DNA of 64,000 nt from Micrococcaceae bacterium (GTDB taxonomy: Bacteria > Actinomycetota > Actinomycetes > Actinomycetales > Micrococcaceae), in the NCBI GenBank assembly GCA_013393415.1, contig JABXHI010000061.1:1-64000 (forward strand), given 5' to 3'. The position numbers and the translations under genes are program-made. The notes beneath the pieces were generated by a model. It did not search any database. It saw nothing but the letters and a program-made list of their open reading frames with translations, and was not told the origin of the DNA. Within the stretch, counting starts at the first letter, position 1; each line of letters begins with the position of its first letter. Shown here piece by piece: positions 47,949 to 57,929 of the stretch.

Positions 47949-48002
47949 TAGTGAATTATATGGACTTTGGAATGCGACGACTCAGAGGAGAGATGACCCC
48001 GA

Positions 48003-49565
48003 TTGGCTAGCGAAATTACCGGCTCTATACCGACGGTAGAAAGTCAGTACAACCAGGCGCAGTACGAGCGCACGAAACTGTCAAAAGCCGAATCGAAGCG
48101 CAAAAAGCCGATCAACCGCAACGTGGTCTTAGCTGTGCTCGTATCGGGCGCATTCGTCATCATCCTGAACCAGACGCTGATGAACACCGCACTGCCAGCC
48201 TTGATGCTCGATTTTGACATCACTGCCAACTCAGCGCAGTGGGTGACCACGATCTTCATGCTCGTCAACGGCATTATGATCCCTGTCACCGCATTTCTCA
48301 TCCAGAAATTTTCCACGCGAAGTTTGTTCTTTACGGCAATGGGCCTGTTTAGTCTTGGCACGATTCTTGCGATCCTCGCGCCAACCTACTCGGTCCTGCT
48401 AGCAGGTCGTTTCGTGCAAGCTGCTGGCGGCGGAATCATTATTCCGCTGATGCAAACCATTCTGTTCGCGATTTTCCCGATGGACAAACGCGGTCAAGCG
48501 ATGGGTGCCTTCGGGTTGGTCATCTCATTTGCACCCGCTATTGGCCCAAGCTTGTCGGGCTGGATCGTCGAACATTTCCCCTGGGAAACCCTGTTCATAA
48601 TGATGCTGCCGATCGCGGTGATCGACCTGATTATCGCGTATTTCATCTTGGATAATGTCACCGAACGAACGAATCCGAAATTGGACTCGCTGTCCATCGT
48701 ATTGTCGTCATTAGCCTTTGGCGGTCTCCTCTTTGGCTTCGGGAGTGCAGGAAACACCGGTTGGGTCAGCTACGAAGTCATGGTCCCATTGGCCATCGGT
48801 GTCATCACTCTGGGCCTGTTCATCTGGCGTCAGCTGATATTGGAAGAACCAATGTTGGAACTGCGCATTCTGAAATACACTATGTTCACGCTGAACACCC
48901 TGCTCGGCATGGCAGTGTTCATCGCCATGATCGGCGGGATGATCATTCTGCCGCTGTACATGCAGAATATGGCCGGCTTCACCGCAACGGAATCTGGGCT
49001 GATGCTGCTGCCAGGTGCAGTCATCATGGGTCTGATGTCACCGGTCACCGGACGAATCTTTGACCGTATTGGGGCGAAGTGGCTAGCAATTACCGGCTTC
49101 GCGTTACTGACCGTCACCACGTTTATGTTCACCACATTAACGCCCGCGACCACGTTCACGTATTTGGCTGTAGTGAATGCTGTGCGCATGTTCGGTACGG
49201 CCATGGTGATTATGCCCGTCACTACCGCAGCCTTGAACCAGCTACCACAACGCATGATCCCGCACGGCACCGCCCTCAATAATACGATGCGACAAGTGGC
49301 GGCATCGGTAGGTACTGCAGTACTAGTGACGGTCATGACCGGTGCTGCTCTGGATCCAGTGCAGCACGGAGATGACGGACTTGTCCACGGGGTCAATGTC
49401 TCCTTTATCGTTGCCACTGCGGTCGCGTTTGTCGGCTTCATCAGTGCCTTCTTCATCAAAGGATCTCGCCCCGTTCGTCCAGCCACCGATGTGGAAGACG
49501 CGGCTCAAGAAGCGCAGAACGAGACCGAGGGACAGGCAGAGGATAAGCCCGTCACCGAGAAATAA
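48003..49565 (+). CDS. DHA2-family (14-helix) MFS drug-efflux pump
   Basis: 520 residues from a TTG at 48003. Fourteen helices; VLVSGAFVIILNQTLMNTAL and PALMLDFDITANSAQWVTTI are the DHA2 opening, and LAGRFVQAAGGGIIIPLMQT, then PTIVG-like GPSLSGWIVEHFPWETLFIM follow. The C-terminal 40 residues are polar and acidic. AGGAG is 12 bases before the TTG, rather far, so the exact start is open. A bacterial multidrug proton antiporter is likely. Confidence 0.88.
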   Translation: MASEITGSIPTVESQYNQAQYERTKLSKAESKRKKPINRNVVLAVLVSGAFVIILNQTLMNTALPALMLDFDITANSAQWVTTIFMLVNGIMIPVTAFLIQKFSTRSLFFTAMGLFSLGTILAILAPTYSVLLAGRFVQAAGGGIIIPLMQTILFAIFPMDKRGQAMGAFGLVISFAPAIGPSLSGWIVEHFPWETLFIMMLPIAVIDLIIAYFILDNVTERTNPKLDSLSIVLSSLAFGGLLFGFGSAGNTGWVSYEVMVPLAIGVITLGLFIWRQLILEEPMLELRILKYTMFTLNTLLGMAVFIAMIGGMIILPLYMQNMAGFTATESGLMLLPGAVIMGLMSPVTGRIFDRIGAKWLAITGFALLTVTTFMFTTLTPATTFTYLAVVNAVRMFGTAMVIMPVTTAALNQLPQRMIPHGTALNNTMRQVAASVGTAVLVTVMTGAALDPVQHGDDGLVHGVNVSFIVATAVAFVGFISAFFIKGSRPVRPATDVEDAAQEAQNETEGQAEDKPVTEK

Positions 49566-49586
49566 CGATCCCCCCAGGTAAGAAAA

Positions 49587-49624
49587 ATGCCCCGGCTCCT
49601 GCGAAACGCATGGAACCGGGGCAT
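49587..49624. terminator. Terminator between pump gene and tRNA-Thr
   Basis: ATGCCCCGG (49587-49595) and CCGGGGCAT (49616-49624) with an inner imperfect stem; both strands have short A/T tails, so it may serve the pump gene and the convergent tRNA. Confidence 0.65.
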
Positions 49625-49642
49625 ACCTCTTCAAGTGACGAG

Positions 49643-49715
49643 AGCCGACTACCGGATTTGAACCGGTGACCTGCTCTTTACGAGGGAGCTGCTCTACCAG
49701 CTGAGCTAAGTCGGC
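49643..49715 (-). tRNA. tRNA-Thr(CGU)
   Basis: 73 bases. Acceptor GCCGACT/AGTCGGC with T discriminator; D arm GCTCAGCTGGTAGAGC; anticodon loop CTCGTAA giving anticodon CGT; T arm ACCGGTTCAAATCCGGT. The last anticodon-stem pair is C-A, a mismatch. CCA not encoded. Confidence 0.93.
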
Positions 49716-49794
49716 ATCAGACAACGTTTTGCAACGTAGTCCGATATGAGATCATAGCCAGTTGAGAACCCATTGGTCAAAATGCACTGGAACT

Positions 49795-51333
49795 TTACGC
49801 ACACACCATGCCGTCTTCGGGCAGCTCATCGTTGAGAATGTAGTTGTCGATGGCTTCGACGATGCACTCGTTGTCAGGGGAGTAAGCTCCGTGGCCTTCA
49901 CCTTCCACCGTGATGTGAATGCTGTTGTCGAGTTCATCCGCAAGCTCGTGTGAGAAGTGGATCGGGGTCGCTGGATCTGAAGTCAGGTTGGTTACCACAA
50001 TTGGGTCGGACCCCTCGGCTACCGTATCGCCGATAGGTTCGGCAGGATCGACTGGCCAGCCGTTACATCCGGTGGAATAGGACATATATGGTCCAAAGAT
50101 CGGTGCATCGGCAGCGATTTCTTCGGCCTCTGCATCGGCTTGCTCATAGGTTTTGTTGCTGCCGGTGTAGTCCAGGCAATTAATGGCATTGAAAGCTGCT
50201 GTGTCATTCGAGTACTCACCGGCCTGATCACGGCCGTGGTACGCATCCGCAAAAACCAAAAACAGGGGCTGATATTGAGAACTCGCATAGTCATTTTCGA
50301 TGCCTTGTTCAAACGCCAATGCAAGTAATTCCCAGCTGTCACGCGAGTACAGTGGAGTTACAATACCGAAGAATACATCCGAAATTGGTTGGCTTCGACC
50401 ATTGGGATATGTCAGCGGTTCGTCTTCAACCCGGTCGATGAAATCCGTCACAGCCGTCATCACTGACTCGGCGTCATCATCTTCGCCGACGTTGCACTCA
50501 GCAGTTTCGGCACACCAGTCGGCCCAGGCACGCAGAGATTGTTCGAAGCCTGCAGATTGAGCTTTGGTTACCTCGAGTGTTTCAGCAGATGGTGCCAGTA
50601 CGGAGTCGAGCACGAACTGACCGACTTGTTCTGGGAAGAGTTCTGCGTAGGTGGCGCCAAGTTTGGTGCCATAGGAGATGCCAAAGTAATCCAACTGAGG
50701 TGCACCGAGTGCGGCACGGATGACATCCATATCTTTTGCAGCCGATGCGGTATCGACAAATCCTACGATGTCGCCAGAGCGTTCTAAACACTGCTCTGCA
50801 TAGGCTTCGTTTTCTTCAATCGAAGTTTCCCAACCTTCGGGGGTGGAAGGATCCAAGACGATCTCACGCGACTCGTCGAATTCTTCCGCACTCAGACACT
50901 CGACGGGTTCTGACGCGCCGACACCACGTGGATCAAAACCGACGGCCGAAATATTCTCGGCCAAATTGTCAGAGAGCATCGAACCCAGCGAATTCTGCAC
51001 GAATGATATACCCGATGCGCCGGGGCCGCCCGGATTAAATAACACAGGCTGTGCATCGGCGGTCTCGACGGACCGTGTTAGGTGGATATCGATCGTGGCA
51101 TCATCCGGGTTTTCATAGTCCATCGGTACTTCGATGGTCCCACACTCAAATGCGTCTTGTCCTTCACAGTCCTCCCAGGCAATGTCTTGATCGTAGAAGG
51201 CCTCCAGACCTTCGGGTGCGGACTCAGCCTGATCTTGCTCGGTGGGCTCAGGACCGTCGTTGGGGGTACAGGCGGTGAGTATGAGTGCTGCCGCAGCGCC
51301 CAGAGCAGCCAGGGTTCGGGTGGGTTTTGACAC
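49795..51333 (-). CDS. Secreted alpha/beta hydrolase lipoprotein (tripeptidyl aminopeptidase-like, S33)
   Basis: 512 residues. Lipobox ILTAC at residues 18-22. Oxyanion region FNPGGPGASGISFV; nucleophile motif YFGISYGTKLGATYAELFPE (Ser); C-terminal TAP-like part with Asp near NLTSDPATP and His in VEGEGHGAYSPDNE. A surface-anchored exopeptidase of the SlpD/SlpE/TAP group, probably cutting short peptides. Confidence 0.88.
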   Translation of the reverse strand: MSKPTRTLAALGAAAALILTACTPNDGPEPTEQDQAESAPEGLEAFYDQDIAWEDCEGQDAFECGTIEVPMDYENPDDATIDIHLTRSVETADAQPVLFNPGGPGASGISFVQNSLGSMLSDNLAENISAVGFDPRGVGASEPVECLSAEEFDESREIVLDPSTPEGWETSIEENEAYAEQCLERSGDIVGFVDTASAAKDMDVIRAALGAPQLDYFGISYGTKLGATYAELFPEQVGQFVLDSVLAPSAETLEVTKAQSAGFEQSLRAWADWCAETAECNVGEDDDAESVMTAVTDFIDRVEDEPLTYPNGRSQPISDVFFGIVTPLYSRDSWELLALAFEQGIENDYASSQYQPLFLVFADAYHGRDQAGEYSNDTAAFNAINCLDYTGSNKTYEQADAEAEEIAADAPIFGPYMSYSTGCNGWPVDPAEPIGDTVAEGSDPIVVTNLTSDPATPIHFSHELADELDNSIHITVEGEGHGAYSPDNECIVEAIDNYILNDELPEDGMVCA

Positions 51334-51351
51334 GGCTTTTCCTTTGGCTGG

Positions 51352-52524
51352 TTAGAGAGCGGCGTGGCGACGAGTACGAGGAATAAATGCTAACAGCATC
51401 GCTTCCAGCGCGAGTAACGGGGGGACGTTGCCGGCAAGTCGTCTCCGAGCGAGCGTGATCGCTTCTGAAGCACCCAGGCAGTGTTCTGCGGTCACATTGG
51501 CACTGTATTCGTCCAACGTTGGACGGAGGTGTTCATTGATCAATGCGGAGTCTTTGGACAAATGCAGGACGAGCAAGTCCCGGTAGATACCGGAGAGATC
51601 TATCATGGCTCGATCCAGCGCGTCGTGGATGGCACGGCGGTTGCGTGCGGTTTGGTTATCTTCCATGCGTCGAACGTGAACTCGCAACTTTCGCGGAATG
51701 GTTTCATCCTCGCTCAAGCCCAAAGAACGCAACAGGTTGGCGCGTTCTGCAGCATTACGATCCGATGATGAGGATTCGGCTTCATCCTGGACCAGCTTGT
51801 GCAGATTCTCTGCAGACTCCATCGCCGCTGAAGCAGAACGAATTGTCAATGGCAGATTCACAATCATATCGCGACGCTCACGGGCTTGCGGCGAGCGGGC
51901 CAGCCAGCGTGCCACCCCTACGTGTGATTGGGAGGCACGTGCGCAGGTTTCGGCCAGCTGCGGTTCGATGCCGTCACGGTTGGTGAGCAGCTGTGCGACA
52001 TCCTCGACAGAGGGTATCACCAGGTTGATGTGTCGGGTACGCGACCGAATGGTCACCAGCACATCGGCTGGCGACGGCGCCGAGAGCATCCAAATGGTGC
52101 GCTCTGGCGGCTCCTCAATGGCTTTGAGTAACACGTTGGTGGCACGTTCGGTCATGCGGTCAGCGTCTTCGATAATGATGATCCGCCAGCGGCCCGTCGA
52201 TGGACGATCATGCGCTGCTGCTACCAGATCGCGGACATCTTCGATGGCGTAGGAAACTTTTTCGGTGGTGACAATATTGACGTCGGCGTGTGTACCAGCG
52301 GCGATTGTCGCGCAGGCCTGGCAGGCGCCGCAGCCCCGATCCTTCAGATCAGGCTGTTCGCACTGCAAGGTTTGTGCAAACGCCCGCGCTGCCATCGACC
52401 TGCCCGAACCGGGTGGTCCGGTGAAGAGCCAAGCGTGTGTGGGGGCGCTGATGGTTTCTGGATGCGAGAGCTGTTCCACTGCCGCGCGTTGACCTGCCAG
52501 GGACTGCCAGACTGGGTTGGCCAT
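51352..52524 (-). CDS. holB: DNA polymerase III delta-prime subunit
   Basis: 390 residues. Clamp-loader AAA+ module: GPPGSGRSMAARAFAQTLQC (Walker A with Arg in place of Lys), zinc knuckle CGACQAC with another Cys upstream, RIIIIEDADRMTERATNVLL (Walker B), SRTRHINLVIPS (sensor 1/SRC-like motif). The Lys-to-Arg change is common in this subunit, which does not depend on ATP hydrolysis. Its ATG overlaps the tmk stop by one base. Confidence 0.9.
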   Translation of the reverse strand: MANPVWQSLAGQRAAVEQLSHPETISAPTHAWLFTGPPGSGRSMAARAFAQTLQCEQPDLKDRGCGACQACATIAAGTHADVNIVTTEKVSYAIEDVRDLVAAAHDRPSTGRWRIIIIEDADRMTERATNVLLKAIEEPPERTIWMLSAPSPADVLVTIRSRTRHINLVIPSVEDVAQLLTNRDGIEPQLAETCARASQSHVGVARWLARSPQARERRDMIVNLPLTIRSASAAMESAENLHKLVQDEAESSSSDRNAAERANLLRSLGLSEDETIPRKLRVHVRRMEDNQTARNRRAIHDALDRAMIDLSGIYRDLLVLHLSKDSALINEHLRPTLDEYSANVTAEHCLGASEAITLARRRLAGNVPPLLALEAMLLAFIPRTRRHAAL

Positions 52525-53153
52525 TACAGTTGCACTCCATGTTGCGTTTTTAGGTGGGTGAGAATCTGGGCGGTGATGGTCTCAGACGGCTGTGCAGCGT
52601 CGAGGACCAGGTGCCGCTGCGGTGCGGCTTCGGCCTGGTGCAGGAACGATGCGCGGACTGCATCTTGAAAGCCGTCGGGGGCTGACTCCATGCGGTCGAC
52701 AAGTTGGCCGCGATCATCACGTCGTGTCCCGGCCACGGCTTCATCGAGGTCGAGTACCACGGTGACATCTGGAGTCATCCCGCCGGTGGCATAGCGGTTA
52801 ATATCTGCCACGGCCTCTTCGCTGACGCCGCGTCCGGCGCTTTGATACGCAATCGACGAGCCCACGAACCGATCCGAAATCACAATCTTGCCCGCTGCTA
52901 ATGCGGGAGCGATGGTCTTGGTGATGTGATCGGAACGAGCTGCAGCGAATATCAGGGTCTCGGTCATATCGTCGATGTCAGTTGCCGGATCCAACACGAG
53001 AGTGCGTAATGTTTCGGCAACATCGGAACCGCCCGGTTCTCGCGTGACGAGTATTTCTCGGCCTGCCGCGCTCAATGCCGCGGCCACGGCCGTAACTTGG
53101 GTCGACTTGCCCGACCCATCAGCGCCTTCAAGCACCACAAATAGCCCCGTCAC
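52524..53153 (-). CDS. tmk: Thymidylate kinase
   Basis: 209 residues from a GTG at 53153 with AAAGG 7 bases upstream. FVVLEGADGSGKSTQVTAVA holds the P-loop; LVTREPGGSDVAETLRTLVL the DRX-type/lid elements; ISDRFVGSSIAYQSAGRGVS the DRY-like motif. Phosphorylates dTMP. Overlaps holB, the usual tmk-holB pair. Confidence 0.93.
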   Translation of the reverse strand: MTGLFVVLEGADGSGKSTQVTAVAAALSAAGREILVTREPGGSDVAETLRTLVLDPATDIDDMTETLIFAAARSDHITKTIAPALAAGKIVISDRFVGSSIAYQSAGRGVSEEAVADINRYATGGMTPDVTVVLDLDEAVAGTRRDDRGQLVDRMESAPDGFQDAVRASFLHQAEAAPQRHLVLDAAQPSETITAQILTHLKTQHGVQL

Positions 53154-53213
53154 GACACAACCTTTCTGACAGCATGCACCCACTAGCCTAGTACCACCCA
53201 CTAGACTAACCTC

Positions 53214-53528
53214 ATGGATTTTTTGCAACTGGCGTTGATGATTGAATACGGCCTGCAGGCAGCCCTGGCACTGGTGGGAGCCGGTATGGTGATTTGGGCG
53301 ATGGCTGACGCCGCGCGCCGGTCCGGGGACAAGTTTGAAAATCACACCAACCTGACGAAATCCACCTGGCTGCTTATCCTCGGTGGGGCGCTGATTTTTG
53401 GGCTCGGGTCAGCCTCATTGACCGTGCTTTACGGTGGTCAAATCGGGCTGTTCGGGCTCGCCTCCATCGTCGCCGCTGGCGTGTACTTGGCCGGTCCCAA
53501 ACGTGAATTCGATATGTGGAGCCACTAA
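53214..53528 (+). CDS. DUF2516 membrane protein
   Basis: 104 residues, three hydrophobic helices (about 8-28, 52-70, 76-92). KSTWLLILGGALIF and the ending GPKREFDMWSH are typical of DUF2516, a family restricted to Actinobacteria. Function unknown. Starts 60 bases from the divergent tmk gene. Confidence 0.85.
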   Translation: MDFLQLALMIEYGLQAALALVGAGMVIWAMADAARRSGDKFENHTNLTKSTWLLILGGALIFGLGSASLTVLYGGQIGLFGLASIVAAGVYLAGPKREFDMWSH

Positions 53529-53546
53529 CCGGGTAAAGTGACCGTC

Positions 53547-54293
53547 ATGGCTACAACATCAAAACTTGTCTTACTGCGCCACGGCCAATCGACGTGGAAT
53601 GAACTGAATCAATTCACCGGTTGGGTGGACGTCCCATTGACCGATAAAGGCCGCACTGAAGCGGCTCATGCCGGTCAGCTCCTGAAAGACGAAAACTTGC
53701 TGCCCGATGTCGTGCATACCTCATTGCTGCGCCGCGCAATCACGACCGCCAATTTGGCGCTCGAGGCTGCAGACCGCCAGTGGGTTCCAACTCAGCGCAG
53801 CTGGCGCCTCAACGAGCGACACTACGGGGCTCTACAAGGCATGAACAAGGCTGAAATCCGTGCGGAACACGGTGAAGAAAAGTTCATGACCTGGCGCCGC
53901 TCGTATGACACCCCGCCACCGATGCTCGAAGATGACCACGAATTCTCGCAGTACCGTGATGAACGATACGCCATGCTCGGCGAGGACATTCCACGCACTG
54001 AGTGCCTCAAAGACGTGGTCACCCGTCTGATTCCGTACTGGTACGACAATATTGTCCCTCAGCTGGTCACGGGTAAAACCGTGCTCATTGTCGCCCACGG
54101 AAACTCCCTGCGCGCCCTCGTGAAACATCTGGAAGGCATTTCAGATGACGCCATTGCCGAACTCAACCTACCAACCGGTGTACCTTTCGCCTACGAACTC
54201 GGTGAAGACATGAAAGCACGTGGCGCAGCACGCTTTCTGGATCCAGACGCCGCGGCAGCTGGTGCTGCTGCCGTCGCCGCCCAAGGTAAGTAA
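53547..54293 (+). CDS. gpmA: 2,3-bisphosphoglycerate-dependent phosphoglycerate mutase
   Basis: 248 residues from ATG 53547. [20 protein letters not shown] carries the phosphohistidine (RHG), then [29 protein letters not shown] and [19 protein letters not shown] with the second His. Interconverts 3- and 2-phosphoglycerate in glycolysis. Confidence 0.93.
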   Translation: MATTSKLVLLRHGQSTWNELNQFTGWVDVPLTDKGRTEAAHAGQLLKDENLLPDVVHTSLLRRAITTANLALEAADRQWVPTQRSWRLNERHYGALQGMNKAEIRAEHGEEKFMTWRRSYDTPPPMLEDDHEFSQYRDERYAMLGEDIPRTECLKDVVTRLIPYWYDNIVPQLVTGKTVLIVAHGNSLRALVKHLEGISDDAIAELNLPTGVPFAYELGEDMKARGAARFLDPDAAAAGAAAVAAQGK

Positions 54294-54315
54294 CCCCGCC
54301 AACAGGGGTCGGCGC

Positions 54316-56292
54316 ATGATACTCGTCATTGACAATCACGGTTTCACCACGAGGATTCTGGCACACCAGCTCGGGGCGGTAGATATCGTTCCCGCCGCCG
54401 AGCTGGCTACGGTCAACCTGACGGATTACACCCACGTGGTGGTCAGTCATGGCACCGCCGATGCTCAATTGCAGGCATTACAGGCCGTGCCGAACCTGCC
54501 CGTGTTGGGTATCGGAGCTGGCGCTGACCAACTGGCCCGGCTGTATAGTCACACCGAAACAGCAGCTGGCCAACCGAACTATGGGCAACGGGTAGCGCAC
54601 CGACATACCGACACCGGAATCTTTGCCGGCGTGCCGCAACGCGCCCAGCTGACGAGCTACCACTCGCCTCGATGGGCCACCATGGATTCGGCGATATTTC
54701 GTGTCCATGCGGTCGATGACGATGATGCCGTGCTTGCGTTTCGAGTCAACGGGACCAACCACTGGGGCCTCCATGCTGACCCAGCAGCACTGCAGTCCAC
54801 CGAGGGCTCTCGCGTGGTCGAGAACTTTCTGGCGCTAGCGCCGCGCCAGGAAGCACAGGTACGGCATAGCTCACCATTGGCACCGAAGAAACAACCGCGG
54901 GAGTGGTTCAGACGAGAAATTCCGGGGATGCTTGACACCGCCGCGACGTTTGCGGCGCTCCAACAGGGCGCGACGGCGGCATTCTGGTTAGATTCTGCCG
55001 CAGCTCACCTGGGTCAAGGTGACACGACAATCATGGGGACCAACCGCGGGGAACTAGCACAAACCGTTCGTTGGGATGTCACGACGAACCAGCTAGACGT
55101 CTCAAACGCAACGCAGACGACGCATCATGTCCAGGACGTGCTGGACTACCTGCACGACCATGCATGGGAACCCACCGCCGACATGGAGCAGATCCCCGGA
55201 TTTACTGGCGGCTGGGTCGGTTATCTCGGGTATGAAGCGAAACAGGCCACCATGGCCGGCCACACGAACGTCTGGGAGGCACCGACCCCCGACGCGTACT
55301 GGATTCGACCTCAAGCATTTCTTCGCTATGACCATCAACATGAGCACACGATGCTGTTTGCCTACGGCGACTCAATGCTGCTGGATGTCCTGGAACAGAC
55401 ATTGGTCTTCGGTGAGACAGTTGCTCCCGCTTGTGCTGAGCACAGTGAATTTGATGGGTCGTGGGGCCTGACGACGCGCGAGTATCAACAACACGTGCGC
55501 ACCATTCAAGCAATGCTGCGTTCCGGCGATGCCGCTGGTATTTGTCTGACCGACACATTTTCGATGCTCGCAGGTGACATCGACGGGCTTGAACTGTACT
55601 TGCGGTTGCGAGCAAATAACCCTGCACCCTATGCCGGCTATCTTCGGTTCAACACGTTCGGTGACACCGTCGAAGTGCTGTCTGCCTCGCCCGAAAAGTT
55701 TTTGAGTGTGGACGTGGCAGGCACGATCGAATCCAAACCCATCAAAGGCACCGTCGCGCGCAGCGCTGACCCTGCAGTTGATGCCGAGGTGGCATCACAG
55801 ATGGCCGTTGATGCAAAGATACAGTCAGAAAATCTGATGATCACCGACTTGTTACGAGACGATCTGGCGCTCGTTGCAACACCGGGATCGGTACGAGTGC
55901 CGAAACTGATGGACGTGGAAACATTCGCCACGGTCCATCAACTTGTCACGACAGTGACTGGACAATTACCGCCCGACACCGCAGCAACCGAAGTACTCAG
56001 AGCAGTATTTCCCGGCGGCTCGATGACCGGAGCACCGAAAGTGGCCAGCCTCGAAGCGCTCGATACCCTGGAATCCGGGCCTCGCGGCATCTATTCCGGT
56101 GCGATGGGCTGGCTGGGCGACGATAATACCGCCGAATTGAATGTGATTATCCGCAGCATTGTCATGGCTGACGGACAGCTCACCATTGGTGCTGGTGGCG
56201 CGGTCGTCGTGGATTCTGATCCGGTGGCAGAGGAGCAGGAAAAACGGCTCAAGGCACGCTCGTTAATGCACAGCATTGCTGAATACCTATGA
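54316..56292 (+). CDS. pabB: Aminodeoxychorismate synthase: degenerate amidotransferase fused to PabB
   Basis: 658 residues from ATG 54316. Residues 1-180 fit a class I glutamine amidotransferase (MILVIDNHGFTTRILAHQLG), but the nucleophile motif GxCxGHQ reads GIGAGADQL, without Cys, and the His-x-Glu pair is LHADPAA, without Glu. Residues 230-658 are PabB: FTGGWVGYLGYEAKQA, SKPIKGTVARS, NLMITDLLRDDLALVA, VFPGGSMTGAPKVASLEALD and RGIYSGAMGWL. It makes aminodeoxychorismate for folate synthesis; ammonia must come from elsewhere or from free NH3. ATGA overlap with pabC. Confidence 0.88.
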   Translation: MILVIDNHGFTTRILAHQLGAVDIVPAAELATVNLTDYTHVVVSHGTADAQLQALQAVPNLPVLGIGAGADQLARLYSHTETAAGQPNYGQRVAHRHTDTGIFAGVPQRAQLTSYHSPRWATMDSAIFRVHAVDDDDAVLAFRVNGTNHWGLHADPAALQSTEGSRVVENFLALAPRQEAQVRHSSPLAPKKQPREWFRREIPGMLDTAATFAALQQGATAAFWLDSAAAHLGQGDTTIMGTNRGELAQTVRWDVTTNQLDVSNATQTTHHVQDVLDYLHDHAWEPTADMEQIPGFTGGWVGYLGYEAKQATMAGHTNVWEAPTPDAYWIRPQAFLRYDHQHEHTMLFAYGDSMLLDVLEQTLVFGETVAPACAEHSEFDGSWGLTTREYQQHVRTIQAMLRSGDAAGICLTDTFSMLAGDIDGLELYLRLRANNPAPYAGYLRFNTFGDTVEVLSASPEKFLSVDVAGTIESKPIKGTVARSADPAVDAEVASQMAVDAKIQSENLMITDLLRDDLALVATPGSVRVPKLMDVETFATVHQLVTTVTGQLPPDTAATEVLRAVFPGGSMTGAPKVASLEALDTLESGPRGIYSGAMGWLGDDNTAELNVIIRSIVMADGQLTIGAGGAVVVDSDPVAEEQEKRLKARSLMHSIAEYL

Positions 56293-57122
56293 CTGATATC
56301 CCAACGTATTACACCTGGAATAACCAGGCCTTCGAGCCGATAGAGCAGCCTTCAGCCGAGCGTATTCTGGTCGCAGACTCCTGGCGAGTCCGAGGAGGCG
56401 TCACCTGGGGCTTGGCCGATCATATTCATCGGTTTGTCACCGGACTGCAAGCACGAAATGCTCCATCAGAGGTACTCATCGCCGCAGAACTGGAAACATT
56501 TGAAGTGGCACTGCGGCGACTGCTCTATGCGCAGTGGTCCAAAGCTCAAGAAGACTTGTTTCCGCGCATCAGCTTGCATCAAGATCGGGGACGCTGGCGG
56601 ATTGAGCTGGTCGTGCGGCCTGCCCCACAACCTCGAGACACGACCTCACTGTGGATCCCGCCGTACACGGATCCGCGAGCCTGCGCGACAATCAAGGGAC
56701 CTGATATCAGCCTCATGCGCGGGCTCGTGGCTGAAGTAGCCGCCGATGATATCGTCCTACACGATGGCACATTCGTACACGAAGCAACGACGGGGGCCTT
56801 GATGGTCTGGTACAGCGTAGACCATCTCGTCTTGTGCCAAGCATCGAGACAATTAGCGTCGATTTCTGTGCGCAGAATTGCCGACTATGCCCGCTCACAG
56901 GGGATCACGGTGACCACACAGCCGGTGACGCTTGAGGAATTGGTTACGCGAAAGGCTCCGGTCTGGTTTTCGAACACGCTCCATGGAATTTCCCCGGTCA
57001 CGACCATTGGCAGCGCTACCGGGGAAACACAGGTTGCCGCCCACCCCGATGTTGCGCAATGGCAAGCAGCGTGGTGGGCGGATTTCGCAGACGATCTAGG
57101 TCACGTACGTCCTATGAGATGA
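56289..57122 (+). CDS. pabC: Aminodeoxychorismate lyase-like PLP enzyme (class IV aminotransferase fold)
   Basis: 277 residues. Lys in CATIKGPDISLMRG is the expected PLP Schiff-base residue; DGTFVHEATTGALMVWYS and LHGISPVTTIG are recognisable family blocks, although overall conservation looks low. It would release 4-aminobenzoate from aminodeoxychorismate. Coupled to pabB (ATGA), which supports the role. Ends convergently with phoU, overlapping by 11 bases. Confidence 0.8.
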   Translation: MTDIPTYYTWNNQAFEPIEQPSAERILVADSWRVRGGVTWGLADHIHRFVTGLQARNAPSEVLIAAELETFEVALRRLLYAQWSKAQEDLFPRISLHQDRGRWRIELVVRPAPQPRDTTSLWIPPYTDPRACATIKGPDISLMRGLVAEVAADDIVLHDGTFVHEATTGALMVWYSVDHLVLCQASRQLASISVRRIADYARSQGITVTTQPVTLEELVTRKAPVWFSNTLHGISPVTTIGSATGETQVAAHPDVAQWQAAWWADFADDLGHVRPMR

Positions 57123-57768
57123 CCGGTGGTTCCCATTCACCGGTGACCAGGTAGGCGATCTTGCGGCTGATCGAGACAGCGTGGTCGCCGAAACGTTCCA
57201 GACGCATGACCAGAAGAGTCAGATCCTGTGATTGTCGAGCATCGATTTTCCACTCGTCATCACGAACACAGGTCATGATGCGGGTGTGCAGCAAGTCGAT
57301 CTCATTATTGAGCTTGACGATTTCACGACCGTGGGTGAGGTCGTAGTTCGTCATCAACTGTTCGAGGCGTTCACCGATTTGAACGGTCAACTCTGCCATC
57401 TCCTGCACCTCAACCTGGCTTGGTTCAGGGATCAGCGGATCAGGGTGACGCAACCGAGTCAGCGCCGAAACGTGACGCGCGAGATCTCCCATACGCTCCA
57501 TTGACGAAGATACACGCAGCGCAGAGATCAGTACGCGCAGATCGGTAGCAACAGGGGACTGCAATAACAACAGTTCAATGGAGCGTTCATCCAACGCGTT
57601 TTGTAGGTAGTCGATTCGAGCGTCCTGGGTAATGACCGCTTCAGCCAAACGCAGATCCTGAGTTTCCAGAGCTACCCGTGCTTGCTTCATAGCCCGATTT
57701 ACCAGGGTGGCCATCTCGAGCAGCTGGTCACCTACGGCCTCCATCTCGGCCATAAAGAGTTTTCGCAT
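57112..57768 (-). CDS. phoU: Phosphate-signalling protein PhoU
   Basis: 218 residues from ATG 57768. Two three-helix PhoU repeats, the first with AEMEAVGDQLLEMATLVNRA and ARIDYLQNALDERSIELLLL, then SALRVSSSMERMGDLARHVS, the second with LTLLVMRLERFGDHAVSISR. Links phosphate transport to SenX3-RegX3 signalling. Divergent from senX3, with a shared 160-base control region. Confidence 0.93.
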   Translation of the reverse strand: MRKLFMAEMEAVGDQLLEMATLVNRAMKQARVALETQDLRLAEAVITQDARIDYLQNALDERSIELLLLQSPVATDLRVLISALRVSSSMERMGDLARHVSALTRLRHPDPLIPEPSQVEVQEMAELTVQIGERLEQLMTNYDLTHGREIVKLNNEIDLLHTRIMTCVRDDEWKIDARQSQDLTLLVMRLERFGDHAVSISRKIAYLVTGEWEPPVIS

Positions 57769-57929
57769 GTGATTAGTCCTTGTAGATACATTGAACGATT
57801 GCAGGCCAACTGTACCTGCCCAACATTGTCCACTGTCACCAACAAAAGTAAACGAGTGGTGAATTTTGCCGGACAAGTACATGTATTAGGGCTCAAATGA
57901 CGAAAAAGGGTCAACGATGACATCGAAGT

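Noticed and set aside
57769-57929. Pho box between phoU and senX3
   Set aside because: Only weak GGTGAA-like half-sites are seen, not the spaced direct repeats expected for a RegX3/PhoP site.
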